Positions 43,950 to 53,055 of a stretch of DNA of 64,000 nucleotides are shown piece after piece. The notes beneath the pieces are model-generated. The model searched no databases. It saw nothing but the letters and a program-made list of their open reading frames with translations, and was not told the DNA's origin. Source of the stretch: Candidatus Melainabacteria bacterium. Its GTDB lineage: Bacteria > Cyanobacteriota > Vampirovibrionia > Obscuribacterales > Obscuribacteraceae. The translations under genes were made by a program, and so were the position numbers. The stretch is taken from assembly GCA_003153555.1 (NCBI GenBank), contig PLZS01000115.1, forward strand, positions 123,806-187,805, given 5' to 3'. Position 1 is the first letter of the stretch. Every line of letters starts with the position of its first letter.

Positions 43950-44561
43950 ATGCAACCGCGAAAATTTCTAATTCCTGTTCTCTGCTCAATTCTTCTTTCA
44001 CTGTCTCCGCACAGCTACGTCAAGGCGCAGCTAACCGCCAAACAATTGGCCACAGCCCAGCAAGATAACAGACTCTACAACCAGATGACCAAAGTCTCTG
44101 ATTGGTTTGCACAGTACTGCACCTGGAACCATCGTTTTCCTGAAGGCTACGAACAAGTTACTTTTGCAAAACAGCAATTGAATCAACTGGTGCCAAACAT
44201 TCCATATGATTCTGGAATGGTTCAACTTGCTCAGGGCTTGGATGCGGAGTCTGATTACGCGAACCCGACGACTTCGCCGATAAATACACCCCAGCCGACG
44301 CCTGTTGCGGCGAGTATGGATCGAATTCAGGTTCAATCCGCCAACCTCAGTTTGACCAACAATGATATCCAGCAATATTTACAGCAACCGCCGCAAGAAT
44401 GGACTGCTGCACCTGGAACTATTACGGCAATGAGCAATCAGACGACGACTTATTTGATTTGGGGCGCTGGGCGAGATGGACTGCCCATCAGGGATCCCGA
44501 CTCCGGTAAGGTGCGGATTATTGTTGGTCATTATGGTCTGCTCTTTGATAGTGAAGAATAG
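43950..44561 (+). CDS. Secreted hypothetical protein (203 aa)
   Basis: A signal peptide (residues about 5-26, core FLIPVLCSILLSLS, cleavage near VKAQ) is followed by a helical segment (AKQLATAQQDNRLYNQMTKVSDWFAQYCTW), a Pro/Thr-rich linker (TSPINTPQPTPVAASM) and a C-terminal beta part (TTYLIWGAGRDGLPIRDP). The C-terminal pattern recalls pilin/pseudopilin-like minor proteins but no prepilin site is present. The next gene probably starts inside its 3' end. Confidence 0.6.
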   Translation: MQPRKFLIPVLCSILLSLSPHSYVKAQLTAKQLATAQQDNRLYNQMTKVSDWFAQYCTWNHRFPEGYEQVTFAKQQLNQLVPNIPYDSGMVQLAQGLDAESDYANPTTSPINTPQPTPVAASMDRIQVQSANLSLTNNDIQQYLQQPPQEWTAAPGTITAMSNQTTTYLIWGAGRDGLPIRDPDSGKVRIIVGHYGLLFDSEE

Positions 44562-45738
44562 ATTTCGTTCAAGTCTGCTGATATGTGGACTGATCGCCTT
44601 CTCGAATTTGTCACCAACTGTAGTGCTTTGTGGTGCCGCAAATGCAATTCCATTTTCTATGAAATCCGTTACTGCGGATGATTATTTGACCAAATCCTTT
44701 CACCAGGATCCGAAATGGCGCGGTGCCGATGGAGCTTGCAGTGTGCGCTTAGATGCGAATAGGACCGTTTGGCTTTTCGGCGATACCTTTATCAGAAAAG
44801 CTGAATCACAAAAGCATAATAATGAGGATGATGCTAGATCGTTTGCATTCATAAACAATACGGCGGCTGTCCAAAAACTTCGGTCTAATTCTTTGAAGTT
44901 TTTTTGGAAAACCTCGAATGATTCTCCCCAAGCCCTACTTTCTCCGGCGCCGTTACCCGGCCAGGGACGAGCAAAATCATGGTATTGGCCAGGAGATGGT
45001 TTTGTCCTCGATCAAAAACTCTTCATCGTCAATAAGTTGATTATTCCGCAGGAAAAAGCGGCGCAATCGATGTTTGGTTTCGAGTGGCGATCGGATGATC
45101 TACTATCAGTTTCAAATCCCAGTGCTCCTCCGTCAAGTTGGAAGTGGCAAGGTGTTGCTCTTCCAGAAAAATCAAAAGAAGTTTTGTTGGGCACAGCTTG
45201 TCTGGTGAAAGCAGATTACGTTTATTTCTATAGTAGTCTTCCAAAATTAGCCAAGGGCTGGCACGTCCATCCCAGCGGCGTATCGCGGATTTCAAAGGAC
45301 GCGCTTCTGGCTATGGATATGTCGAAGTTTTCGTTTTGGAATGGGAAAGAATGGTCGAACGATAGCTCTCAATCTGCAGTTGTATTTGAAGATGGTGCTC
45401 CTGAGATGACTGTGACCGAATTGCGAGGTGAACCGTATCTGGTGGCAACCTATATGCCGCCATTGTCTTCGGATATATGTATGCGCTTCTCCAAATCACC
45501 TGAGGGTCCTTGGAGCGCACCACTTAAAGTTTTCCACTGTCCGGAAGGACAAATAAAGGTTCTGGATCACAGTAATTCCGTCTACAGTTCCAAAGCACAT
45601 CCGGAGCTGACCCGAACCAAAGACGAAGTGATTGTCAGCTATTGCTCGAACCCCGGCGAGATGAAGCATTATCTCAGTCGACCCGATTTGTATTTCCCTA
45701 GACTTATAGTGGTAAAGCTAAAGCCAAATCTTGAATAG
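44551..45738 (+). CDS. Secreted beta-propeller-like protein (DUF4185/5005-type)
   Basis: About 395 residues if started at GTG 44551, giving a clean signal peptide (KNRFRSSLLICGLIAFSN, cleavage near ANA); the frame stays open to 44476. The mature part shows RGADGACSVRL, TVWLFGDTF, WYWPGDGF, GVSRIS, and YSSKAHPELT, the repeating pattern of five-bladed-propeller glycosidase-like domains (DUF4185-like). It overlaps the upstream gene by 11 bp, suggesting coupled translation. Role in glycan binding or cleavage outside the inner membrane is inference. Confidence 0.65.
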   Translation: MKNRFRSSLLICGLIAFSNLSPTVVLCGAANAIPFSMKSVTADDYLTKSFHQDPKWRGADGACSVRLDANRTVWLFGDTFIRKAESQKHNNEDDARSFAFINNTAAVQKLRSNSLKFFWKTSNDSPQALLSPAPLPGQGRAKSWYWPGDGFVLDQKLFIVNKLIIPQEKAAQSMFGFEWRSDDLLSVSNPSAPPSSWKWQGVALPEKSKEVLLGTACLVKADYVYFYSSLPKLAKGWHVHPSGVSRISKDALLAMDMSKFSFWNGKEWSNDSSQSAVVFEDGAPEMTVTELRGEPYLVATYMPPLSSDICMRFSKSPEGPWSAPLKVFHCPEGQIKVLDHSNSVYSSKAHPELTRTKDEVIVSYCSNPGEMKHYLSRPDLYFPRLIVVKLKPNLE

Positions 45739-45954
45739 TGAAATATTAAAAGCGAGGAGCATGTTTTTCAGGACAAGTAAGTATCTATAAGCATTCACCA
45801 ATCCGGCGACCAGTGAGGCTCTAAACTGGCCCAGTGTCTATTCGGACACATACCGCTACCGCTGTCACTAATATTCCAGTGGTCTCTTGTCACCTTTCTT
45901 CAACGCGCATAAGGATACGCAAGATCCGATAAATATGTCCACTTAGATTTGTCT

Positions 45955-47781
45955 TTAAATTATTGCCTCAACGATTTCGCAACTGTCAGTGACCAACACG
46001 TTGTCCGAGATCTGGTAGTTTTTCCACATCTCGGAAAGTGCACCATTGTTGGCTATCAGCTCAGAGAAGCTGCCACTTTCGACTATCCTTCCGTCGTCGA
46101 AAACGTATATGGTGTCGAACATCTCTAACAAATGTAATTTGTGGATTGATGAAACAATGCACTTGTCTGCAAATGTTTTCAGAACTGCTTCATAGATTTG
46201 TCTTTCGTTGTAGGTGTCGACACTGCTAGTTGGCTCATCCAAAAGAACGACATCGCTGCTTCTGGCAAAGTAAACACCGCGCGCAAGCGCAAGTCTTTGC
46301 TTCTCACCGCCGCTCAAGTTAATGCCCTTTTCAGCGATGCTTGTCTCTAAGCCTTGAGGTAGACGAGACAATACGTAGTCAAATTTCGCGATTTGAACTG
46401 CTTGCATCACATCTTCTTCAGAAGCGTCAAATCCAAATGTAATATTGAATCTGATTGTGTCAGCGAAGATCTCAGGATCTTGCGGCATCAACGTTGTGCA
46501 ATGACTGAGATGCGCAAGTTTGCCAGGCAGTACTTGCCCATCGCAAACTAGAGTAACGTCATCTGCAGTTTGTACACCTCGTAAAAGGCTGAGGAATGTG
46601 CTTTTACCGCTGCCACTTTCGCCCACTAACGCTACGGTCAGCCCGCGCGCCAGCTTGATGGATACATCTTCAAGATGATGAGTTTTGTGCTTCTCGTCCT
46701 CATAAGTAAAATGCAGATTTTTCACTTCCAACTGCTTCCAGTTCTCCGGCATGTTGTATTTTTCAGCGTCCGAATTCAGCAGCTGATGCGCCTTAATGAG
46801 AGGCTCCGCGCTTTGCACGTCAGCAGCCTGCCGCACCACAGAACCATAAATATAGGCAAAGTTATAGAAGGAGTCGCCTATCCGTCTGAGATACTCGAAA
46901 AGCGTAAAGAATGTTCCGCTTAAGATCACCTTTCCCGCACCGAGGGTGGTGTGGGTGTACCAAAGTAAAACAGATACCACCATGATACCAATGATCATGG
47001 TAGTCAGAAACCACTTCACCTCATTGATCACTGAGTTCTTTCGATAGAGCTTCAGCGAGGCGAAGAGCCGCTTGTTCACCTCCTGCAGGACTGGATTTTC
47101 CAGGCGCAGTGTGATTACGCTGACTATATTGGTTACATAATCGTGCACAGCTGATGCAACGCGATTATCCATTTTGTTCAATTCGAAGTACTGAACTGAC
47201 AACACTTTGTCGAAGTAATAGATGATTGCGAAAGAGACTGCGGTCGTCACCAGGGCTACCCATCCGGCAATCGGCATGAAGCAAAAGAGTATTATCTGCG
47301 TGCCAATTAAACGAAAAAGCATGTATGAAACTTCGAAGGTCATATCAAAGTAGGATGAAAGCGAGTTTGTCGCCCTGTTTATTTTGTCAATGCTGTCCCC
47401 TGAGTGGTGCTCGCGATGCCATTGCAGCGGCAAGTCCGTAATCATCTTGAACAGACTTGCTTTGAAGTTGGCTTTGATATGAAATTGCACAAAGCGCTCG
47501 ACCAATCTTCCAGGACCATGAAACGCCCAAAAGAAGAACTGGATGAGGAAGAACATCAACAAGTAAAAGTAGATATCGTGCACTAACCGATCTAAATTGA
47601 CGCCTTTTGAGACGTTCTTTTGCACCGAGTTTAGAAGTTGCCCGATTACGTACGGTTCAGAAAGCGATACGGCCTGAGCCATACCAAAGAGCACTACATA
47701 CAAAATCATCAGTGGTCGATGCGTGCCCGCGTATTGCCAGCCTGTGCGCGTGAGATAAAAGATTGGATTCTGTTTCGACAT
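45955..47781 (-). CDS. ABC exporter, fused membrane and ATPase domains
   Basis: A 608-residue half-transporter of the ABCB/MsbA type. Six membrane segments occupy residues 1-330. The ATPase domain follows: Walker A GESGSGKST (about 385), Q-loop TLMPQDPEIFADT, signature LSGGEKQRLALARG (about 487), Walker B VVLLDEPTSSVD, and H-loop SSIHKLHLL. All catalytic residues are present, so it can work as a homodimer. The substrate (lipid, peptide or drug) is unknown. It stands alone; no fusion protein or second half-transporter is adjacent. Confidence 0.92.
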   Translation of the reverse strand: MSKQNPIFYLTRTGWQYAGTHRPLMILYVVLFGMAQAVSLSEPYVIGQLLNSVQKNVSKGVNLDRLVHDIYFYLLMFFLIQFFFWAFHGPGRLVERFVQFHIKANFKASLFKMITDLPLQWHREHHSGDSIDKINRATNSLSSYFDMTFEVSYMLFRLIGTQIILFCFMPIAGWVALVTTAVSFAIIYYFDKVLSVQYFELNKMDNRVASAVHDYVTNIVSVITLRLENPVLQEVNKRLFASLKLYRKNSVINEVKWFLTTMIIGIMVVSVLLWYTHTTLGAGKVILSGTFFTLFEYLRRIGDSFYNFAYIYGSVVRQAADVQSAEPLIKAHQLLNSDAEKYNMPENWKQLEVKNLHFTYEDEKHKTHHLEDVSIKLARGLTVALVGESGSGKSTFLSLLRGVQTADDVTLVCDGQVLPGKLAHLSHCTTLMPQDPEIFADTIRFNITFGFDASEEDVMQAVQIAKFDYVLSRLPQGLETSIAEKGINLSGGEKQRLALARGVYFARSSDVVLLDEPTSSVDTYNERQIYEAVLKTFADKCIVSSIHKLHLLEMFDTIYVFDDGRIVESGSFSELIANNGALSEMWKNYQISDNVLVTDSCEIVEAII

Positions 47782-48117
47782 AATTAAAACTCGCCTTATT
47801 ACTCAAAGAAGAAGAAAACTGGTTCAGTTTTGGTTTTGAGTTAATAAAGTCAATCATTGGTCATCTCGCGGGCGGGAATACGGAATTGTAGATTCTAGGT
47901 CCAATGAGGACGTATTGTCAAGCCGTGTTCCCTCGCAAAAGCGCATGAGATGGTCTCCACGCGCTACATGGGGAACTAATGATTCAGCTCTCCGTCAATG
48001 CGGCAAGCGGTGGTAGCTGGTCACAGCGGAGATCGCCTTATCTATAAAACGCTGAAATTCAGCGAAGCGTAAAAAGTGACGACCTTTGGTCGCGTGCCTT
48101 ACAAGGAGTAGTCGATA
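47782..48117. other. 336-bp intergenic region between the ABC exporter and a small protein gene
   Basis: No convincing gene on either strand. Two short hairpins lie near its right end: CGCTGAA/TTCAGCG (around 48050-48064) and CGACC/GGTCG (around 48080-48092), just before the AAGGAG ribosome site of the 115-residue gene. They may belong to its leader. Confidence 0.4.
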
Positions 48118-48465
48118 ATGAGTGATATTAAAATGCCTGTTCAGATATTCAGAGGTGATGCTGAGATTGGTTCAGGTGAATTGCTCCCGAATGGTTCAAG
48201 CTTAGCTTTGTGTCCAAACGATGAGAAATTTGAACTGCTCAAGTTCAAAACCGACACCGAGGCTGTTGAAGATAGAATACCGATGAAATTCTTCTGTGAT
48301 GAAAAAGAAGTCTCTTCGGGCGAACTCTATAACAGTGGTGAGTACATTTGCTTGTGTCCGGAAAACCAAGACTTGAGTCTTGTGGACCCAACAAGCTCGG
48401 CACGTCTCTTTGTAGATGAGAAAGGGCTTTGTGCACGGCTCGAAGTGAGCACACACTCTCACTAA
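48118..48465 (+). CDS. Small protein with an internal duplication (115 aa)
   Basis: Starts ATG 48118 after AAGGAG. The two halves are related: GDAEIGSGELLPNGSSLALCPNDEKFELL (about 13-40) and DEKEVSSGELYNSGEYICLCPENQDLSLV (about 61-88) in shorter matched steps SGEL, LCPN/LCPE and a hydrophobic ending. Each half is probably a small beta unit, so the fold is a tandem pair. It has two conserved Cys in matching positions. No family recognised. A strong terminator follows. Confidence 0.6.
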   Translation: MSDIKMPVQIFRGDAEIGSGELLPNGSSLALCPNDEKFELLKFKTDTEAVEDRIPMKFFCDEKEVSSGELYNSGEYICLCPENQDLSLVDPTSSARLFVDEKGLCARLEVSTHSH

Positions 48466-48493
48466 AGTCGGGATTCGGATTCAACTAGGATTG

Positions 48494-48545
48494 AAATACG
48501 CGATATCAAACGAGCAATCGTTTCGTATCGCGTATTTATTTATTT
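48494..48545 (+). terminator. Strong intrinsic terminator after the 115-aa gene
   Basis: AAATACGCGATA and TATCGCGTATTT (48494-48505, 48526-48537) form a perfect 12-bp stem, extended by an inner AAACGA/TCGTTT stem, followed by ATTTATTTA. Confidence 0.85.
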
Positions 48546-48829
48546 AGCTGGATTTCCGATCTTTTTTGAATCATTTACGTGTGCGTCCCCCAGATTTTAT
48601 TTATTGAGAATTTTAGTGTCCAAGATTATTGATTCCGCCCATGAATCGTTGAAGGTCCGCTTGTGTGGCGCTCTACAGAATGAAAACTTGGCACCACATG
48701 TGATGCAGGCAATTTAGAAGGGCAACTAAATTGGACTTGAGTCTAATTTGGTTGTCTACCAACATAGGCGAAACATCCAATACGTAGGACACTAGAGCAA
48801 GCAGCTGTTGTTTACTAAGAGAAAACCCG
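48546..48829. other. Intergenic region with a 15-bp hairpin
   Basis: No gene is supported. A near-perfect hairpin spans 48723-48754 (CAACTAAATTGGACT against AGTCTAATTTGGTTG, G-U pairs at two places, tiny loop). It has no T-run and lies about 75 bp before the next small gene, so it could be an operator or RNA leader element. Confidence 0.4.
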
Positions 48830-49075
48830 ATGCCTAGAGTCAAAGGCTCACTTGTCGTGAGCCAAAAAGATACTTCAGCTAAATTCGTGCTTCATGAGCC
48901 CACAGTCTATGAACTTCCTTGGCACCTACTTAAGGACCGAGAAAAAATCCGAGCATTCCTGGAACGGTTTTCTCCAGTGTGCAGCGTGGAAACTGACGGA
49001 ATGACAATTTATTCAGTCGACTGTGATGCCGACGAATTGGATGAATGGTTCAAGCAACAACAACAGACTAGCTAG
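48830..49075 (+). CDS. Hypothetical small protein (81 aa)
   Basis: ATG 48830 to TAG 49073-49075. Soluble, mixed alpha/beta: MPRVKGSLVVSQKD, then EPTVYELPWHLLKDREKIRAFLERF, ending Gln-rich (EWFKQQQQTS). No family recognised and the ribosome site is weak (AGAG region upstream). It overlaps the end of the convergent MEDS gene by 4 bp. Confidence 0.5.
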   Translation: MPRVKGSLVVSQKDTSAKFVLHEPTVYELPWHLLKDREKIRAFLERFSPVCSVETDGMTIYSVDCDADELDEWFKQQQQTS

Positions 49076-49722
49076 ACCGTCTGTTCGTGCGACAAAGGAT
49101 AGTCACCCGGATCAACGAACTGCTGGTTGTGAACAACTGACCCTCCGTAAATTGCTACGGGGTGCGTCTTCATAAGTGCGTCAATAGTTTGGATGTCGAA
49201 CAAGTTGGTGTTGAATTGGCAAATCGAAACGATTTTTTCTTTGAACAGGCAATTGACCTTGGACTCATAGTCAAGCAAGACTTTGTATGTAACATTCGCG
49301 GCTATCGCCCAAGTCATATCGCAAGCACAACGCAGGCCTTTGTATCCTTTTTCGGTAGCATCCGCGATCAACTCACGAGCAAGAACTATCACGTCTTCCG
49401 GGTCAAAATAGCCTTTGCGCAGATAGACTTCTTCAGGTCTAGCCACAGCAATAGTGCCCGCGAGAACCAGGTTGTCTACATCGATTCCGGTATCTTTGAG
49501 CACTTTTAAAACGAACTCTGACGTGTCTTTGTCCGACACGTACAAGCACTTTTCGCCTAAATCCAGACCGGCTTTGAGATAGTGGGCAATTGCAGTAACC
49601 TGCTGCTCCCGATCGTTGTAAGCCAGGCAAACGTGGTCGTGCACCCTCAGGCTGCTCATGTGGGCTTTTAAGCCGCGGTAATGATCGTCAAGTTTCAAAT
49701 GCAGATGGCCTCCATTGACCAT
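49072..49722 (-). CDS. MEDS (DcmR-type sensory) domain protein
   Basis: About 216 residues from ATG 49720-49722 (a TTG eight codons upstream is possible). The MEDS pattern is clear: HDHVCLAYNDREQQVTAIAHYLKAGLDLGEKCLYVSD, then YLRKGYFDPEDVI, GLRCACDMTWAI and FNTNLFDIQTIDALMKTHP. MEDS domains are thought to bind small ligands or interact in signalling, often beside HTH or kinase domains; here it stands alone with a short N-terminal tail. It directly follows the truncated pyrC, so it may have landed there by recombination. Confidence 0.82.
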   Translation of the reverse strand: MVNGGHLHLKLDDHYRGLKAHMSSLRVHDHVCLAYNDREQQVTAIAHYLKAGLDLGEKCLYVSDKDTSEFVLKVLKDTGIDVDNLVLAGTIAVARPEEVYLRKGYFDPEDVIVLARELIADATEKGYKGLRCACDMTWAIAANVTYKVLLDYESKVNCLFKEKIVSICQFNTNLFDIQTIDALMKTHPVAIYGGSVVHNQQFVDPGDYPLSHEQTV

Positions 49723-49767
49723 TATGCCACTTTTTGAGAGTGCCAAACGGTGAATAGTGCCCGATTT

Positions 49768-50265
49768 CTAAGCGATTAGAAGGTTTCGGGAATCGAAGTG
49801 CCTTGTCCTTTCCAGAGCGCCATCCACCTCAGTTTCGTGCCCGATAGGAAGGGCTTCGCCATGCAAGCAGAGTACCAGACCTTGATCTTGCATGGTTTCG
49901 TAGACAGGATAAAGTGCTTTAAAGTCAGTGACACCACCTTCTGAATTTGTGGTCACGCCTTCCGGATATAACTTGCCGGCGATCGCTCCTTCAGCCTTGA
50001 GCTTGCGAACTTCTGCGGAAGTGGTAGATGGAGCTACTTTGAACGTCATCAAAGGGGTGAATGCGTCATCACCTGTCAATGAATCCAGAATCGATTTTCT
50101 GTAGTTGCTCACATCTTCGGCTGTCAAAATTGGCGGTATCGTATTTGGCATCACAAGCGCTCTTGCACACTGGAGCGCCGTATGAGGCAAGACAGAGCGA
50201 AGCATGTCGCCCTGTCTAAGGTGCACGTGCATGTCGTTAGCCCTTTTAATTCGCAACTCTTGCAT
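49768..50265 (-). pseudogene. pyrC: Truncated dihydroorotase (N-terminal half)
   Basis: ATG 50263-50265 has GGAGG upstream. The 165-residue product is the N-terminal half of class II dihydroorotase: metal motif DMHVHLRQGDML, the carbamylated-Lys region GAIAGKLYPEG, and LCLHGE. It then ends (ALERTRHFDSRNLLIA, stop), while full PyrC is about 340 residues with further metal His and the catalytic Asp. The missing half is not found in other frames; the MEDS gene begins 46 bp on. It sits 10 bp after pyrD, so a pyrD-pyrC operon was probably cut. Likely inactive; another pyrC may exist elsewhere. Confidence 0.75.
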
Positions 50266-50275
50266 TATGTGCCTC

Positions 50276-51367
50276 CTAGTTGCTCGCGGTCGACTGCAGT
50301 TTCGAACCAACTGCTTGTTGCAAAGTCTGTCCATTCTGGCGCAAGATTTGGGATAGCTGCTGGCAAATCAAAAGTGGCAACCCAGGTCCTTCGTATACAA
50401 GCGCGGTGTAAAGTTGCACAAAAGATGCGCCTGCAGTTAGAAAATCGTAGACATCCATTCCGCTTGAGACACCGCCGCACCCGATGATGATCTGAGCAGG
50501 CTTCTTAAGCGGATAAACAATTTGGCAGATTCGCAAAGCTTTGCTCTTCAGCGGCGCTCCACTCAGACCTCCATTGCCTAACGCTTGCAGCGTTGCAGAA
50601 TCAGTCGTCAAATTTTCCCTTGATGTACTAGTGTTTCCGCAAACGAATCCAGACAATCCGCATGCAGAAGCAGCTTCCACCATCTCCTCAAGCAGAGACT
50701 GAGAGCTGTCGGGCGAGAGTTTGACCATGATTGGCAATTGTCTTGTGTTTAGTTTCTGCACTTCTGTGAACACTGTGCGCATGTGCGCTGCCTCAGTGAC
50801 AATGCCCTCTTGCGTGTTTGGGCAGCTTGCATTAATGGTCACGTACGCCAGCGGCAAGTTACTGACCTTGCTAAAGGTGTAGACCATGTCCTTAACGGCA
50901 GCATCGCCGGAGATGGCAGGGTCATTAGTTTTAGCTATGTTTACTCCGATTGGTATCGAGAATTTGCTGCGCTCCAATTTCTCTGCGATGCGATCAGCCC
51001 CTTCACCATTCAGGCCCATTCGATTGATTATGGCTGCGTCCTTCTGGAGGCGGAACAGCCTTGGTTTTGGATTGCCCTCTTTAGCCAGGGCGGTTACGGA
51101 GCCAATTTCAGCAAAACCAAAACCAATGTCGCGGAGAACTTCAACTAGGTCTCCATTCTTGTCAAAACCGGCAGCTAGTCCGACTGGATTGCTCAAATTA
51201 TGTCCAAACAGGTCACAATGGAGGTCATCTCCGTCATATCCTTTGCCCGCAATTGACAACAATGGACGGCACCTACTTGCCAATCCATGGACAAATAGGT
51301 GCGCTTGCTCCGCATCAAGCCGGAACAGAATTGGTCGAATAAGGCTTTTGTATATAGACGGATTCAT
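50276..51367 (-). CDS. pyrD: Dihydroorotate dehydrogenase, class 2-like
   Basis: A 363-residue FMN enzyme of pyrimidine synthesis. It has the class 2 N-terminal helical part (YKSLIRPILFRLDAEQAHLFVHG) that binds quinone at the membrane, then NPVGLAAGFDKNG, FGFAEIGSVT, RMGLNGEGA, and the FMN-binding C-terminus (IGCGGVSSG). The active-site loop reads NASCPNT with Cys182, where class 2 enzymes have Ser (NxSSPNT) and class 1 enzymes have Cys. So its base is of the class 1 kind in a class 2 frame. It leads a two-gene unit with truncated pyrC. Confidence 0.92.
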   Translation of the reverse strand: MNPSIYKSLIRPILFRLDAEQAHLFVHGLASRCRPLLSIAGKGYDGDDLHCDLFGHNLSNPVGLAAGFDKNGDLVEVLRDIGFGFAEIGSVTALAKEGNPKPRLFRLQKDAAIINRMGLNGEGADRIAEKLERSKFSIPIGVNIAKTNDPAISGDAAVKDMVYTFSKVSNLPLAYVTINASCPNTQEGIVTEAAHMRTVFTEVQKLNTRQLPIMVKLSPDSSQSLLEEMVEAASACGLSGFVCGNTSTSRENLTTDSATLQALGNGGLSGAPLKSKALRICQIVYPLKKPAQIIIGCGGVSSGMDVYDFLTAGASFVQLYTALVYEGPGLPLLICQQLSQILRQNGQTLQQAVGSKLQSTASN

Positions 51368-51563
51368 GGGTTCACCAATTATAGACAGTGTTGTCTTTTT
51401 CTTGTTTGCTTAATAAAAGGCACGAAGTTTTGTTGCCTGATTGTTTCAGTCCGCGTCTGATCATTCGGCTAAAAAAACTGGGCAGACAAAGCTTGCATTG
51501 ACTTCGCCTCATTCCCTAATATTGAGGAGCATTTGCCGGATCTTAGTGCAGAAGCAAATCGGA

Positions 51564-52982
51564 CTAAGCCGCATTGTGGTGAACTGTGACATTATTTCGG
51601 TCGGAAGTTTCGTAGGGTTTGAATCTACCAAAAGCCTCTAAAACACTCTCCAGTAAAGGCAAACAGTTCACCACGCGTTTGCTCTTTATGATCGCATCCC
51701 ATGCTGGTTCAAATTTCTTCCAGCCGCCGGAATAAGCAAGGTGCCTTAAGAACGGCCCGAGTTCTTGTTTTGTTGATGCTCCTTGCCAGATCGAGCTCCA
51801 CTTGTAGAAGTCTCGGTAGGCTCTCCAATAGCCAGTTTCCAATTGTTCCGCAGACATAGATGCAGGTTTATAAACAACATGTCTGGTATCAAATTTATCC
51901 CAATCTGAAGATACCATTCGATTGTCTTTCACCATACGTTTATACAGTTCAGTGGATGGATAGGGTGTGAGAATGTGAAAGGTTGCCGTCTCGATTCCGT
52001 GCTCGATCGCCCAGCTTACCGTTCGCTCGAATACAGATTCGTCATCGTGATCCATACCGAATACGAAACTGCCGTTTACCATTACGCCGAGATCGTGCAC
52101 TCTTTTGATCGCCTCACCATAATCACGATTTAGGTTTTGAAACTTATCATGCTCTTTCAGATTAGAAGAATTGAGAGTTTCAAAGCCAACAAACAAACTG
52201 CGCAAACCCGCTTCCGCAGCCTTCTCCAATAAGCCAGGACGCAAGATGGATTGCACCGTGCCGGCGGCTTGCCAAAGTCTGCCCATGCCCTTCATGCCAT
52301 CAAAGAGCGCATTGGCGAAACGTTCATTGCCAAACAAGTGATCATCCAAAAAGTAAACATGCCGTCCTGGCAATCTGTTGATCTCTGCTAACGCCTGATC
52401 CACTTCTTGTGTATAAAAGGAGCGGCCACCAGCGAAGAATGCTTCTTTGTAGCAGAAGTCGCAAGTATGCGGACAGCCACGAGAAACCACGATCGAGTTA
52501 GGACACAAATAAAGATGACGCTTGATCAAGTCGCGGCGAATTTGTGGTGCGCCGACGAGTGTTCGTTCTTTAGCCACGTACGTTTTCTCAGGTTTTCCTT
52601 GTCTGAAATCGTCGATGAATCGCGGCCAGGCGTCGCCTCCGGGCCCAAGTATTAAAGTGTCGGCGTGAGTGCTCGCTTCCTCCGGCAACGAAGTGACATG
52701 GAGCCCGCCCATTACGACGTATGAGCCTCTAGCTCGGTAGAGGTCTGCCAATTCGTAGGCTCTGTAAGCGGAGGTGATGTAAGCCTGAATAACAACCAAA
52801 TCTGGTGAGTCATTCAAGCTGATAGTTTCAATGTGTTCATCCTGCAAGTTAATATCGTCTTCGTCGCGTAAATAAGCTGCGAGCGTGGCCAGACCCAGTG
52901 GAGGAAAAAGGGAATATTTGATCGGTCGAAAGAATGGGCTTTTTGCTTCTGTCAGAGCTGGCAGTATCATTTTAACTTGCAT
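51564..52982 (-). CDS. B12-binding domain radical SAM protein
   Basis: About 472 residues. ATG 52980-52982 has a GGATGGG site upstream; a TTG five codons earlier is weaker. The N-terminal B12-binding-like domain (about 1-150; PPLGLATLAAYLRD, VVMGGLHVTSLPEEAS) precedes the radical SAM domain with the 4Fe-4S motif CPHTCDFC near residue 168 and GFETLNSSNL. A C-terminal helical part matches the DUF4070-like group. Such enzymes methylate or rearrange lipids, hopanoids or natural products; the substrate is unknown. Confidence 0.88.
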   Translation of the reverse strand: MQVKMILPALTEAKSPFFRPIKYSLFPPLGLATLAAYLRDEDDINLQDEHIETISLNDSPDLVVIQAYITSAYRAYELADLYRARGSYVVMGGLHVTSLPEEASTHADTLILGPGGDAWPRFIDDFRQGKPEKTYVAKERTLVGAPQIRRDLIKRHLYLCPNSIVVSRGCPHTCDFCYKEAFFAGGRSFYTQEVDQALAEINRLPGRHVYFLDDHLFGNERFANALFDGMKGMGRLWQAAGTVQSILRPGLLEKAAEAGLRSLFVGFETLNSSNLKEHDKFQNLNRDYGEAIKRVHDLGVMVNGSFVFGMDHDDESVFERTVSWAIEHGIETATFHILTPYPSTELYKRMVKDNRMVSSDWDKFDTRHVVYKPASMSAEQLETGYWRAYRDFYKWSSIWQGASTKQELGPFLRHLAYSGGWKKFEPAWDAIIKSKRVVNCLPLLESVLEAFGRFKPYETSDRNNVTVHHNAA

Positions 52983-53055
52983 TGTTTGCCCATCCAAAAT
53001 GTATGGTTTCCTATACCCTATGAAAAACTATGGCTAACATGAGATGTGATAGATT

